A stretch of DNA of 57,135 bases from Akkermansia muciniphila (GCA_945861565.1 CAMAUY010000024.1:1-57135), one strand, 5' to 3'. Numbered from the stretch's first letter, positions 1 to 9,052 are shown. The notes: a model not told the origin generated them from the letters alone. Translations and numbers: made by a program.

Positions 1-463
1 AAGCGGAGTTCGTCGATGTGGTCGATGATCTCGCGCAGGTTGTAGCCGCTCTGGATGCGGTTCTTTATCTCGCCGAAGATTTCGCCGATCTTGTATTCGA
101 TGGTGTTCGGGCCGGTGGCCTTGGCCTTGAAGCCGTGCAGGTAGGGGAAGAGCTTGCCGTTAACGAAGGCGATGAGGTCGTCGCCGGTGAGGGCGGTGTT
201 GTGATCAATCTTGCCGTTCGACGAGCTCACGGTGGCACCGGCAATACGGGGCGCCGCCCACGTTTCCCAGCGGTAGGGTTTGTCGAGGATGTGGGTGTAT
301 TTCTTGCCGTCGAGGGCGGCTTCGGTGGCTTTATCGTGTTCGAGGGCGTCGAGGTATTTCAGGAAGAGCAGCCAGGACGTCTGCTCGGTGTAATCGAGTT
401 CGCTGGTGAAACGGCGTCTTTCCAGAGGACGTCGTCGATGTTTTTGAAGGCTTGTTCGAACAT
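1..463 (-). pseudogene. hsdM: Type I restriction-modification methyltransferase subunit, N-terminal part, frameshifted and cut by the window edge
   Basis: On the minus strand from the ATG at 463 the protein begins MFEQAFKNIDDVLWKDA, the typical start of HsdM. At about 412 the frame breaks. Adding one base restores an open frame that continues SELDYTEQTSWLLFLKYLD and runs without a stop to position 1, ending near YNLREIIDHIDELR. This is the helical HsdM_N domain, about 150 residues; the SAM-binding and NPPF motifs would lie beyond the window. In the unrepaired frame translation stops soon after residue 30. HsdM methylates adenine as part of a type I RM complex with HsdS and HsdR, neither of which is visible here. 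The break may be a real mutation or an assembly error. Confidence 0.8.
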
Positions 464-749
464 GGCGTTGATCGGAAGGGAGAGGTCGAGCGCAGGCTAG
501 GGGGTCGGGAGGATTGCACCAAGACAACGTTCGATGCTTCGCGGTATTCGTTTCCGTCGTGCAGAAATGCTCGGACCCGCCGGCGTTGACCGAACCAACT
601 GCCGACCCACTCTCTCGAAGTAGGCGACCGATTCCTGGCGAGGCGGACGACGGAGGGGACTAGTCCTTTGGGCATAACTAAGTGCACTTCACTCAATAAA
701 AACAGGCTCTTAATCAACTTTTTTGAAACGCAATGCACCCCCCTGAAAC
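464..749. other. Intergenic stretch upstream of the hsdM fragment
   Basis: No gene is supported here. The longest minus-strand reading frame overlaps the hsdM start and shows no family features. The stretch should contain the hsdM promoter, but no convincing -35/-10 pair was identified. Confidence 0.4.
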
Positions 750-802
750 CGCGGAAATCCAAATCCTAAGTCTGGCGCGTCTGCCATTTCGCTCAAGCCC
801 GC
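750..802 (-). pseudogene. 5' half of a tRNA-Leu (TAG) gene, truncated
   Basis: Read on the minus strand from 802, the sequence gives a possible acceptor strand GCGGGCT, a leucine-type D arm (GCGAAATGGCAGACGC) and an anticodon arm CCAGA-CTTAGGA-TTTGG with anticodon TAG. This aligns closely with bacterial tRNA-Leu(TAG). After the anticodon arm no T arm (GTTCRA) and no matching 3' acceptor strand can be found, so the gene is cut within the variable arm. tRNA genes are common integration sites, so this may mark an old recombination boundary next to the hsdM fragment. Confidence 0.5.
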
Positions 803-826
803 CCGGGACACCGCGGCGGGCTTTTT
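795..826 (+). terminator. Possible rho-independent terminator
   Basis: Stem AAGCCCGCC (795-803) pairs with GGCGGGCTT (815-823) around an 11-base loop and is followed by a run of T on the plus strand. No plus-strand gene precedes it, and its left arm overlaps the 5' end of the tRNA-Leu fragment, so its role is unclear. Confidence 0.45.
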
Positions 827-964
827 GTGGGCCGTGGTGGAGTTGTCAGTAATTGCCACTTAACGGGCATTGGGTGGCAAACGTCGGGCAATCGTGGTCA
901 TTCCCCCTTTTCCGCTATTGTGCCCAATTTCGGCCGTTTTCATTGGTTTTATTGGGGTAAAAGG

Positions 965-1041
965 TGGTGCGCCCGGCGCGACTCGAACGCGCGACCATCC
1001 GCTTAGAAGGCGGATGCTCTATCCAACTGAGCTACGGGCGC
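965..1041 (-). tRNA. tRNA-Arg (anticodon TCT)
   Basis: The minus strand folds into a complete cloverleaf. The 7-bp acceptor GCGCCCG/CGGGCGC is intact, the D arm is GCTC/GAGC, the anticodon arm is TCCGC-CTTCTAA-GCGGA with TCT at the anticodon, and the T arm is GCGCG-TTCGAGT-CGCGC. The discriminator base A and the CCA end are encoded (965-968). The tRNA decodes AGA and AGG. Confidence 0.95.
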
Positions 1042-1192
1042 CTCTGATTTCTGGACTATGCTGGGCCGCCTTCGCCCTGCCAAGCTGAGTTTGGCGTTGA
1101 GGTCTGGTAATCGGTGCCTTGCCTCGGTGTCGGGGATTCCCAACACCGGTTGAGGGGCCAGGCAGTCCGGTGTATCCTTCCCCTTTTGCCGC

Positions 1193-1450
1193 TCACCGAT
1201 GGTGCTTGAGCAGCCAATCGTAAAGCGTCGGTTCCGCATACGCACGGGTCCACGAATCGTGACCGTCATCGGGATAGACCGTGAGTTGGATGTCGGTCAC
1301 GCCCGCTTTCTTAAAGGCGTCCACCACGCGCTCGCTTTCGGACGGTGCCACGACGTCATCCTTTGGGACGTAAAGAAGGTACGCGAGCTGGTTTGTCTTC
1401 GTGACGGTACTCACGAACTTCTGCGGCATTTGCACTCCGGGCTGGGGCAT
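1193..1450 (-). pseudogene. C-terminal remnant of an alpha/beta hydrolase (esterase/PHB-depolymerase-like)
   Basis: The 85-codon frame contains DDVVAPSESERVVDAFKKAG and then YPDDGHDSWTRAYAEPTLYD before its stop. These are the catalytic-acid and catalytic-histidine ends of secreted alpha/beta hydrolases with PHB-depolymerase or dienelactone-hydrolase type folds. Full-length members have 250-350 residues and a GxSxG nucleophile motif, which is missing. The first 30 residues do not look like the family. It lies directly downstream of the pilin-like gene that ends at 1462. A degraded gene is the best reading; the product would be inactive. Confidence 0.6.
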
Positions 1451-1461
1451 GAGGGGAGTGC

Positions 1462-2193
1462 CTAAAATGCCGCCCGGTAAATTTTGTTGGCGACAGTCTT
1501 CTGGGTATCGTCGGCAGGTGTCAGACCGAAGTCGCGGCTTCGCAGGAGCGTGGAGCGTCGGTATTCCGCATGGCCATCGGTGAATAGAAAATTGCCACCC
1601 CCGGAGTGGATCACGCTATAAAGCTCAAAGCCGTAGGTGAGATTGTCGTGCCAGTAGGTGTAGTCGGACGAGCGGTTGTCGACCTGCGGAGCACTGACCT
1701 TCCACGGGCGGAGAGCGCAGACGTTGATGGTCCACAGGGTTTCCTGAATGAAAACGATGTCGGACGGGTTGGGGGCGTCGGAAACCTTCCGGCCCATCAC
1801 AACCGCGTTGCCCATATATGAGGTGATACTGTTGGTGGTGGGGGTTTCCCCGGCGTTCTTAGACGGTTTGGCCGCGGGACAGGCGAAAACCTTGTCGGTC
1901 TGAAGCAGCGGGCGGAGGAGCTTCAGGTAGGACGGCGGTGCCGAAGTGGCCGCGAAATCGGCCACCTGGCTCTCCGTGACCGGGAGTCGACGCTGGTCGT
2001 CTTCGTACATCATGAGAGCGATCCCGACCTGGCGCATGCTATTGAGACACTTGATGCGGGTTGCCCGTTGCTTGGCCTTGCCCAATGCCGGCAGGAGCAT
2101 CCCGGCCAGAATCGCGATGATGGCGATAACGACGAGAAGTTCGATCAGGGTAAAGCCTGGGCATGATCGAAGCAAACGGGGATGATGGCTCAT
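1462..2193 (-). CDS. Type IV pilin-like protein with H-x9-DG type C-terminus
   Basis: The chosen ATG at 2193 gives a short basic leader ([13 protein letters not shown]) before [20 protein letters not shown], the class III signal cleaved and N-methylated by prepilin peptidase. The glycine before Phe is the cleavage site. After the hydrophobic helix comes a variable, soluble domain of about 200 residues with conserved [17 protein letters not shown] near the end, as in the large DUF1559 or H-X9-DG families of Planctomycetes and Verrucomicrobia. Members are predicted to be exported and assembled, or to act as pseudopilins; their functions are mostly unknown. The frame continues upstream to 2319 but lacks a signal there. 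Three relatives lie within the next 18 kb. Confidence 0.85.
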   Translation of the reverse strand: MSHHPRLLRSCPGFTLIELLVVIAIIAILAGMLLPALGKAKQRATRIKCLNSMRQVGIALMMYEDDQRRLPVTESQVADFAATSAPPSYLKLLRPLLQTDKVFACPAAKPSKNAGETPTTNSITSYMGNAVVMGRKVSDAPNPSDIVFIQETLWTINVCALRPWKVSAPQVDNRSSDYTYWHDNLTYGFELYSVIHSGGGNFLFTDGHAEYRRSTLLRSRDFGLTPADDTQKTVANKIYRAAF

Positions 2194-2349
2194 AGCAATT
2201 CGCTCTGAGGCTAACTTCGAATCGCAGAAAAGTAAATACCCATAAATTTTCAATAGACCGCGTCGGAGCGCCGACTTTAGTCCGCCGGACGCTGCAACGG
2301 CAGGACGCGCTTGGAACATTCCATCGGTTGTCGGCTATTTGACGGTGCC

Positions 2350-3339
2350 CTATTTATCCCCGCTCAGATCACGAAGCATCACCTTGCCCGACCCGTCGCC
2401 GCTGGCGAGTTTCAAACCGTCGGGACTCAGAGCAAGGGCATAGATCCAATCGGCACTGGCGGACCATTCGGTCAGGAGCGTGTCGCTGTCCGCGTCAAAC
2501 TGCCGGATGCGGCCTTCCCTTCCGGCCGAAAAGACGCTGCGGCCATCGGGCGCATAGACGAGCGCGAACGCGGGTGCCCGATGTTGGCGAATGATCCGTA
2601 CCATCCGGCCAATCTCTGGTTGCCAAATTCGGACGGTGCGATCGTCGCTGGCCGATGCACAGGCCCGCGGAGTGGCCGGATCGTCTGCTGCGGTCCGCGG
2701 TCGAAAAGCGAGTGCATTAACGGCCTCAAGATGATGACTGAAGGTGCGCAACAGACGCCCGTTTTCGGTGGACCAAACCTTGATCGAGCGGTCGGCGCTT
2801 GCGGTGACGACTGTCCGATCCGTGGGACTGAACGCAATGGCTAGCACGGGCCCAGCGTGGCCAGCGAGGGTGAAGATCCTGGTAACATTCGCGCCTCCGG
2901 ACCCCATCCGCCACACGGAGGCGCTGTGGTCGGCGCTCGCCACGCCCAGCAGCGTGCCGTTCCGGTTGAAGCTGACGCTGGTGGCAAGATCATTCTGATT
3001 CGTGAGGCGTTGCAAAACGCTTTGGGTTCGCCAATCGAACAAGCGCACTTCGCCATTCACCGCCGGTTCGCCACCGGCCACCGCGAGGATGTTTCCGTGG
3101 GGTTGAAAGGCGGCGGCCGTGATCTTGGGCAGATCGCACGCGAGCTGGCCGGTCATCGAGCCGTCCTGCGCCGAACGTACGTCCAGCCGCCGCGCCCCGT
3201 TGCTGACCAGGGCTGACCCGTCCGGACTGAAAGTCAGGGCCGTAATGGGCACGCGGATCGCCTCCGCCGCACGGGAGTTCGATATCATCAACCCGAAGAT
3301 TGCGGTGACGACACTGTAGGCGTGGTAAAGTCGCCTCAC
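2350..3339 (-). CDS. Secreted WD40-repeat beta-propeller protein
   Basis: A 329-residue protein with a cleavable N-terminal signal (about residues 1-24, ending SRAAEA). The rest is seven WD40-like repeats, seen as recurring blocks such as ITALTFSPDGSALVS, VLAIAFSPTDRTVVTASAD and IYALALSPDGLKLASGDGSG. Seven repeats are enough to close one propeller. WD40 propellers are binding scaffolds with no catalytic activity of their own. It is the last gene of the operon that starts at 7917, and its start overlaps the end of the DUF1501 gene by four bases. Its likely role is protein binding at the surface or in the periplasm alongside the DUF1501/DUF1553 proteins; this is inferred from position only. Confidence 0.88.
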   Translation of the reverse strand: MRRLYHAYSVVTAIFGLMISNSRAAEAIRVPITALTFSPDGSALVSNGARRLDVRSAQDGSMTGQLACDLPKITAAAFQPHGNILAVAGGEPAVNGEVRLFDWRTQSVLQRLTNQNDLATSVSFNRNGTLLGVASADHSASVWRMGSGGANVTRIFTLAGHAGPVLAIAFSPTDRTVVTASADRSIKVWSTENGRLLRTFSHHLEAVNALAFRPRTAADDPATPRACASASDDRTVRIWQPEIGRMVRIIRQHRAPAFALVYAPDGRSVFSAGREGRIRQFDADSDTLLTEWSASADWIYALALSPDGLKLASGDGSGKVMLRDLSGDK

Positions 3340-4661
3340 GTGAGTTCTGAAATAAAACTGCCTTCGCCGAGAATGGGCAGCGGACGCCCGCCCGGTGCGA
3401 TCAGTTCCTTTGCTGGATTCACACCGAGCAGGCGCAGGATCGTGAAAGCGAGGTCGGGCGGGCCGACGGGCCGATCCACGGGCAATTCCCCGAACGAATT
3501 CGTGGCGCCGATCACTTGACCGCCTTTGACGCCGCCGCCGGCGAGACAGACAAACCCCGCGCGTGGCCAGTGATCGCGCCCGCCGAGGGCGTTTAGTTTT
3601 GGAGTGCGACCGAATTCACCCATTAAGACGACCAGCGTGGAATCGAGCAGACCGCGTTCGCGGAGATCCGTGAGCAGCGCGGAGTAGGCACGGTCAAGAC
3701 CGGGCAGTTTGCCGCTACCGGGAAAGCGAGCGTCCGGCAGTTCCTTTGAAATCTGCTGATGGGTGTCCCAACCCGTATCCACGACGGTGACAAAACGCGA
3801 ACCCGCTTCGATGAGCCGTCGGGCGAGCAGGCAACCGACGCCCAACTTCGCACGACCATAGCGCTCGCGGGTCGCCGCTTTCTCGTGACCGAGATCGAAC
3901 GCGGCCTTCGCCTCCGGCGAGGCCAGCAGCCCATAGGCCTGCTTGAAAAAGGCATCGCGGTTTCGCGTCGCGGGGCCTTCTTCCACCTCGCGACTCAACG
4001 CATCCATCCTCCGGAGCATCTCGCGTCGCTGGTCGCTGCGCGCAAAGCTGACGCCTTCCGGCGGATTGAGGTCGCGTACCCGCGAGGGATCACTCCCCAC
4101 GTTAAATGCAGAATACGCGCCGGGAAGAAAACCAGAACGCGCGCCGCCCGAATTTCCGCCGACCGCATCATTGGGAATCGCGACGTAGGGCGGCATCGCT
4201 CCGCTGTGCGGATGCTCAAGCGCGACGAGGCTGCCGAGACTGGGATGTTGCAGCGCAGGTGTTGGACGATGGCCAGTGAGCAGGAAGCGTGTGCCGGTGT
4301 CGTGATTGCCGAGTTCGTGAGTCAGTGAACGGATCAACGCGACGTCGCGCATCGTCTTTGCCGTGAGAGGCAGATGTTCGCAAATCTGCATGCCGTCGAC
4401 GGTTGTCGGGATCGCTTTGAACGGGCTGCGGATTTCAGCGGGTGCCTCGGGTTTAGGATCAAAGGTGTCGAGATGACTGGGTCCGCCGTCAAGCCAAAGA
4501 AGGATGCAGGATTTCGCCGGGGGTTTCTTCGGAGCGGCGGTTGCCTGCCAACGCAATACGTCCGAGAGGCTGACGCCCAACGTGGTCAGAAGCCCGAGAT
4601 GAATAAAATCACGTCGCAATATACCATCGCAGCGGGCGAGGGAAGGGGTCGGCGGATTCAT
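3336..4661 (-). CDS. DUF1501 family secreted protein
   Basis: A 441-residue protein. The N-terminus has an arginine pair (RRDFIHLGLL) and hydrophobic run resembling a Tat signal. It then shows family landmarks: LLWLDGGPSHLDTFDPKP, LTHELGNHDTGTRFLLTGHRP, VVDTGWDTHQ and LMGEFGRTPKLNALGGRDHW. DUF1501 proteins share the metal-site layout of the alkaline phosphatase/sulfatase fold (Asp, His and Glu residues in these motifs), but no substrate is established. They are nearly always encoded next to a DUF1549/DUF1553 protein, as here, where that gene lies 14 bases upstream. It probably works outside the cytoplasm with that partner. Confidence 0.92.
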   Translation of the reverse strand: MNPPTPSLARCDGILRRDFIHLGLLTTLGVSLSDVLRWQATAAPKKPPAKSCILLWLDGGPSHLDTFDPKPEAPAEIRSPFKAIPTTVDGMQICEHLPLTAKTMRDVALIRSLTHELGNHDTGTRFLLTGHRPTPALQHPSLGSLVALEHPHSGAMPPYVAIPNDAVGGNSGGARSGFLPGAYSAFNVGSDPSRVRDLNPPEGVSFARSDQRREMLRRMDALSREVEEGPATRNRDAFFKQAYGLLASPEAKAAFDLGHEKAATRERYGRAKLGVGCLLARRLIEAGSRFVTVVDTGWDTHQQISKELPDARFPGSGKLPGLDRAYSALLTDLRERGLLDSTLVVLMGEFGRTPKLNALGGRDHWPRAGFVCLAGGGVKGGQVIGATNSFGELPVDRPVGPPDLAFTILRLLGVNPAKELIAPGGRPLPILGEGSFISELT

Positions 4662-4675
4662 GGCAGCGGGATGGT

Positions 4676-6829
4676 TTAGTGATTAAACGCGAACTCGCGG
4701 GAGTTGAGAAGGGTCCAGAGCAAATCTTCGACGGCCTCCGACTTATTGGACGCCGAGGCGAGGCGCGGCTCCCATTCCGTGAACTCTTCGGCTGCCGGCC
4801 GGCGGGTCAGGGCACGCAGATAGAGCTCCTCGATTCTTTCGCGGTCAGAAGACACTCGCTGCAACAACTCGGCAACAATTCCCCCTCCAAGCTTGGCATT
4901 GAGCGTCCCACCGTTGATGAGGTGCAAGGCTTGAGCCAGCCCCCCTCCCGGCCGACTGCCGCCGTCGCAAGGCCCGTCGCGCGAACACCGCCCCAGCACG
5001 TCGAGCGCGTAGGAAGGCGTGCGCACGCCGATCAATTGCACGGCGCGCGTACCTTCGGGATAGCCATCAAACACCTCGGGAATCCCGGTCACCTGCGCCA
5101 CGGCGTCGAGGAAAGTCGCGGCCGACAATTCTTTCAGGTAGGCGTGGGAAAAAAAGTGGTCATCAAGGCGGTTAAGCCCCTCCGTGCGCGAGGTGATCTG
5201 ATAGGTGCGCGACGTGACGATCGAACGAATGAGCCGGCGCAGGTCGCAACCGTGAGTGGTAAAATCCTCCGCCAACCCTTCGAGCAGGGCCGGATGCGTC
5301 GCTGGATTCGTGGGGCGTAAATCGTCCACCGGCTCCACCAACCCGCTTCCCATCAATAGCTTCCAGACTCGATTTACAATCGTTCGGGCGAAGAGCGGGT
5401 TGTTCGAATCCGTCATCCAGGCGGCGAGCTCGAGGCACCGATCGGCGTCGAGGTTGCGAGAAATTGTCGACCCGCCCAGGGGTCGGGGTGATATGGGCAC
5501 GCCCGTCTTCGGATCGTCCACCTCACCGCGGGAGTTGATTTTGATGGTATCCCCTTCCTGCGAGACGCGGGCAAAGTAGGCGGCAAAACGGTGATAGTCG
5601 TCCTGCGTCCAGCGATCTGCCGGATGAGCGTGGCAACGGGCGCAGGCGATCTGCGTGCCGAGAAAGATTCGACTCGCGTGTTCCGCGAGATCCCGCGGAT
5701 CGTTTGCGAGCGTGAAGAAGTTCGCAGGGGCTGCGGTGGTCAGCGGACCGCTGGCGGTGAGGAGTGCGCGGACGATTTCGTCGTACGGCGTGTTGCGAGC
5801 CACCTGTTCGCGAACCCAGCCGTGGTAAGCGCGCGTGGCATCGTCGCTCGCCCTCTTCCCGCCGATCAGGAGCAGGTCGGCCAGCCGCAACGTCCAGAGA
5901 TCCACGAACTCCGAGCTGGCCAGCAGGTCCTCGATCACCTGCCGTCGAGTCGCCGGCGAACTTGGCCCGCCGAGAAAGGTCCGCGCCTTCTCGATCGAGG
6001 GCAGACGGCCGGTCAGATCCAGATGGACTCGCCGGAGAAATTCACCGTCGCGGCTCAGAGATGACGGGCGCAGTCGCAATCGCTTCAGTTCGGCACCGAT
6101 GTGTTGATCAATGATGTTGTCCGCGGGAAAGGCGTCCCCGCCCACCTCCTCATCGTTGAACGGAACCATGACCCGCGCCGCCCCAACCTGTCCCGAGTAA
6201 CGAACCATCACACTCGCCACGCCACGTCCCGACACGTGCACTTCGCCGTGCTTGCCCACTTCCGCGAGTCCGTCGTTGCTGGAGGAGTAGAGAGCAAGCG
6301 ACGTTACGTCCTCCTGCGAACCGTCCGAAAGCTGCGCGGTCACACGAAGGTTGAACGTCGTGTTCGTCGTGGGCAGAAAACTCTCTGCAGGATAGACGGT
6401 GATCGCCGTCACGCGCAGGTCTTCGGGACCGAACGGCGCGCCTTCCGCGATCCATCGCTGGACTTTTTGATACGCGTTGCCGTCGCGCGGCAGGCGGCGT
6501 CCCCCTTCGTGGGCAAGCTGACGCGATGGTTTGCGCAGCAGCAGGCTTTCGGACGGTGCAGCTCGGTCGATGCGCCGTCCGCCCAGCTCCCGCGTGATGC
6601 GCTCGTAGTCTTCCGTCGGATCATAACCAAAAAGGCTCAACTTGAATCCGCCCTGACCCGTCGCTGCCCCATGACACGCGCCTGTATTGCAACCCGCCTT
6701 TGTCAGGAGCGGGAGAATACTGGTGCGAAAGGGCAGCGCCTGCCCGTCTCCGAACAGAGCGTTCGCCCACAGGCACCCGATCGCCAAGACGCCCGGGCGA
6801 AGGCGAAAGCGGTGCGCACGGAATCTCAT
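4676..6829 (-). CDS. DUF1549/DUF1553 protein with cytochrome-like heme motifs and a bacterial Ig-like domain
   Basis: A 717-residue secreted protein with a signal at about residues 1-30. An N-terminal cytochrome-like segment has CNTGACHG (C47-x4-C52-H53). A Big_2-like domain follows (about residues 140-225, from VTAITVYPAESFLP). Next comes DUF1549 (from about residue 235, with FLRRVHLDLTGRLPS) with a CARCHAHPADRW heme-type motif near its end. DUF1553 makes up the C-terminal part (NNPLFARTIVNRVWKLLMG). The family is very abundant in Planctomycetes and Verrucomicrobia and its chemistry is unknown. The start overlaps the stop of the upstream redoxin-like gene (ATGA), which implies translational coupling. 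Confidence 0.92.
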   Translation of the reverse strand: MRFRAHRFRLRPGVLAIGCLWANALFGDGQALPFRTSILPLLTKAGCNTGACHGAATGQGGFKLSLFGYDPTEDYERITRELGGRRIDRAAPSESLLLRKPSRQLAHEGGRRLPRDGNAYQKVQRWIAEGAPFGPEDLRVTAITVYPAESFLPTTNTTFNLRVTAQLSDGSQEDVTSLALYSSSNDGLAEVGKHGEVHVSGRGVASVMVRYSGQVGAARVMVPFNDEEVGGDAFPADNIIDQHIGAELKRLRLRPSSLSRDGEFLRRVHLDLTGRLPSIEKARTFLGGPSSPATRRQVIEDLLASSEFVDLWTLRLADLLLIGGKRASDDATRAYHGWVREQVARNTPYDEIVRALLTASGPLTTAAPANFFTLANDPRDLAEHASRIFLGTQIACARCHAHPADRWTQDDYHRFAAYFARVSQEGDTIKINSRGEVDDPKTGVPISPRPLGGSTISRNLDADRCLELAAWMTDSNNPLFARTIVNRVWKLLMGSGLVEPVDDLRPTNPATHPALLEGLAEDFTTHGCDLRRLIRSIVTSRTYQITSRTEGLNRLDDHFFSHAYLKELSAATFLDAVAQVTGIPEVFDGYPEGTRAVQLIGVRTPSYALDVLGRCSRDGPCDGGSRPGGGLAQALHLINGGTLNAKLGGGIVAELLQRVSSDRERIEELYLRALTRRPAAEEFTEWEPRLASASNKSEAVEDLLWTLLNSREFAFNH

Positions 6830-7905
6830 TTGGCAGTTGGCACGGCGGACTTGAGCCGGTCGAGAAATGCCTGGCCGACTTTGCGCGCATACGGTGTCCC
6901 GTAGCGGTCGCCGAAATGGAGAATGCGCGTCCAGCCGTCGATGGCCTGCCGGATCAACACCGGGTTGCCTTGGATATGCGCATCAATTTCCGTCATCAGT
7001 TTGTCTACCGCCGCATCGTCGTTGGTCGGGCGGATGAACTGCCGCAACAACGCATTCAATGTCGCGTCATCCGGTACTGCGCCCGGGAAGCTTTCCTTAC
7101 GCTTCGGCGCATCAGGAACGCGCTCCGTCGGGCTCCGGAGAGCGGCCACTTCGGTGCGCAAACTTTTCACTTCGCTCATTAAGGCTCGGACGGCGTCACG
7201 CAGCCCCGCTTCGGAATTCAAATCGAATTTCGAAAAATCCATCGCAACGCCTCGTTCGCGCTCCGGGCTTGCCCCATCGCGGCCCATGATGCGCTCGCCA
7301 CCTCCCGTGCGGGCCGTCTGCCGCTCATTCAATTGCGCCACGGTGGGCGGTGTGCTGTCGCCGCAAACCTTCGCGAGTGCTTCGATGACTTTCGGCGCAT
7401 CGGCGATGCCGGGTTGTACGAGCGCAACGTTGGCCGTCACCACATTGTCTTTCGCAATGACGATGCTCATCATGCATTCTTTGTTCAGTCCAAAATTTCC
7501 TGGACCCTCCGCTCCGTCCAGCGACAGGCCGACGCGCGATTGCAACTTCAATGAACTCGTCACGGCTTTGATGCGTGCTTCGCCGGCCACCCGATCTCCA
7601 AAGAGAAACACCACTTCCGTCTTCAGTGTGTCTTGATGTCCCGCGCCGTATTCGTCCACGACACGAAGCAGTGGCACCAGGGAACGCTCGACGGCGTGGA
7701 TAAACACGAAAGCCGTCGGTGCGCCCGCGTTTTCTGTCACGGGATCACGCTCTTGGCCCGCATTGACCCCGTTCATTGCCAGCACTTTGAACGGTGTCGT
7801 CTTCTCACCGGCCTGCGGTCCGGAGAAAACCGCATCCGCGGCGCGCGGCGCAGAGTTCACACTCACTTGGAGAGCGACGCAAAGGATGAGAAAGATGGAT
7901 TTCAT
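6826..7905 (-). CDS. Secreted protein with a thioredoxin/redoxin-like segment
   Basis: About 359 residues from the ATG at 7905 (MKSIFLILCVALQ); a GTG four codons upstream at 7917 is possible. The N-terminus is a signal peptide ending near SAPRAADA. Residues of about 60-190 resemble redoxin/AhpC folds (APTAFVFIHAVERSLVPLLR), but no CxxC is present, so classical thiol-disulfide activity is not supported. A short heptad-like helix follows (LRDAVRALMSEVKSLRTEVA), then an uncharacterised C-terminal domain. It is the first gene of the operon that continues into DUF1553, DUF1501 and WD40 genes, and related redox-like proteins may support maturation or sensing for them. The family assignment is tentative. 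Confidence 0.7.
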   Translation of the reverse strand: MKSIFLILCVALQVSVNSAPRAADAVFSGPQAGEKTTPFKVLAMNGVNAGQERDPVTENAGAPTAFVFIHAVERSLVPLLRVVDEYGAGHQDTLKTEVVFLFGDRVAGEARIKAVTSSLKLQSRVGLSLDGAEGPGNFGLNKECMMSIVIAKDNVVTANVALVQPGIADAPKVIEALAKVCGDSTPPTVAQLNERQTARTGGGERIMGRDGASPERERGVAMDFSKFDLNSEAGLRDAVRALMSEVKSLRTEVAALRSPTERVPDAPKRKESFPGAVPDDATLNALLRQFIRPTNDDAAVDKLMTEIDAHIQGNPVLIRQAIDGWTRILHFGDRYGTPYARKVGQAFLDRLKSAVPTAK

Positions 7906-7992
7906 AAGAAAGGGCACAGTCTGAACGAATCTCGCTTCACTCTTGAGGTGTCCCGATCGCCGTCAAGGATCGATTTATGGAATGCCTGGCAA

Positions 7993-8151
7993 GGGGCGCA
8001 TCCTGGAGTTGTTGGAGTCGGTAGCGGACGCCGCGCTGCGGCGTCCCCGCGCCGTTCAGGCGCGGCACGAACCGCGCAGCGGCCCTGTCCGCCCGCCGGA
8101 CGCGGGCGGGGTTGTCGCAGCGCGACAACCTCTACCAACAACTTCGGGATC
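7993..8151. repeat. Intergenic inverted-repeat element, copy A
   Basis: About 160 bp bounded by imperfect inverted ends related to GGGCGCATCC(C/T)GAAGT. It contains two perfect 9-bp stem hairpins, GGACGCCGC-GCT-GCGGCGTCC and GGTTGTCGC-AGC-GCGACAACC. It is the reverse orientation of copies B (12033-12177) and C (24102-24265). It lies between the divergent genes that start at 7905 and 8225, and it fills most of that gap. Confidence 0.8.
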
Positions 8152-8224
8152 CATCGCCGGGGAAGGACTTGCGGAACTTGAATCTGCGTTGACACGTCCT
8201 TTCTGCGCGGACAGGTTCGCTGCC

Positions 8225-9052
8225 ATGATGAAGCCCCTACGTAGAACGATGGATTGTTGCGCAACCCGGTCCGGCTCGAATTCCAAGGGATTGAGTGCGT
8301 TCGGCAGATCCCCGAGTGCGGGAGGATTCACGTTGATTGAACTGCTGGTGGTGATCGCGATTATCGCCATCTTGGCCGGGATGCTGCTGCCGGCGTTGTC
8401 CAAGGCGAAACTTCGGGCGCAGCAAACCGTCTGTCTCGGTCAGGAGAAACAGATCGGCCTGGCGGTCATGATGTATTCGACCGATTTTGGTGAACGATTT
8501 CCATTGCCGATCAATTGGGGAAAAGGTTGGGGAATGAGTTCCGCATCCCCGGGCGCGACCAATTACATCCCGGCACTGCTCGAACCGTATGTCGGCCGCA
8601 ATAATCTGACCAACCGAGGTTCGTCCACCACCCCCGCTGCGCAATTGCGCAAGACGAATCCAGGGAAGGGGATTTTCGCCTGCCCCCGTGGCATTACCAT
8701 CCGGGACAGTGCCGCGGGCTGGACGGACGACTTTTTCGTCAACAACGATTATGTCACCTATGTCTGGAATCACATTTACCTCAAGAAAGACAATTCGACT
8801 TATGAGACCAGCCGCCCGGTCAGCGGCCGTCGAACTGCCGGAGTGGTCGCCCCGTCCCGCGCCGTCTTATTTTGGGAAATGCCCTACTGGCAGCCGCTGA
8901 ATTCGGCTCACGGGGATAAGTTGAATTTGGTCTATGCCGATGGGCATGCGGCGGCGGAGAAACGATCGAGGGACGAAATTGACTGGTGGGCCTACCATAG
9001 CCGCCGCGGCTGGGATGATTCGGACCTGACGGGGTTGACGATAAAGCAATAA
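8225..9052 (+). CDS. Type IV pilin-like protein with C-terminal DG motif
   Basis: The true start is one of the two ATGs at 8225 and 8228. The frame extends upstream only through repeat copy A, which is not coding. A basic leader of about 33 residues ends in GG before [20 protein letters not shown], the prepilin peptidase recognition site. The soluble domain (about 220 residues) ends with [19 protein letters not shown], the DG-type motif of this family. It is predicted to be exported and N-methylated; its specific role is unknown. The leader differs from those of the other three copies, while the hydrophobic helix is identical. Confidence 0.85.
   Translation: MMKPLRRTMDCCATRSGSNSKGLSAFGRSPSAGGFTLIELLVVIAIIAILAGMLLPALSKAKLRAQQTVCLGQEKQIGLAVMMYSTDFGERFPLPINWGKGWGMSSASPGATNYIPALLEPYVGRNNLTNRGSSTTPAAQLRKTNPGKGIFACPRGITIRDSAAGWTDDFFVNNDYVTYVWNHIYLKKDNSTYETSRPVSGRRTAGVVAPSRAVLFWEMPYWQPLNSAHGDKLNLVYADGHAAAEKRSRDEIDWWAYHSRRGWDDSDLTGLTIKQ

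Noticed and set aside
18..500. 160-codon plus-strand frame at the window start
   Set aside because: It is the complement of hsdM; the minus-strand reading is homologous to HsdM and this one is not.
870..1088. Open frame across the tRNA-Arg on the plus strand
   Set aside because: It is the well-known false protein (GATRTRDHPLRRRMLYPTEL) produced by reading a tRNA gene backwards.
7943..8224. N-terminal extension of the second pilin-like gene
   Set aside because: The extension translates repeat copy A, and similar translations appear at the other copies, so it is not protein.
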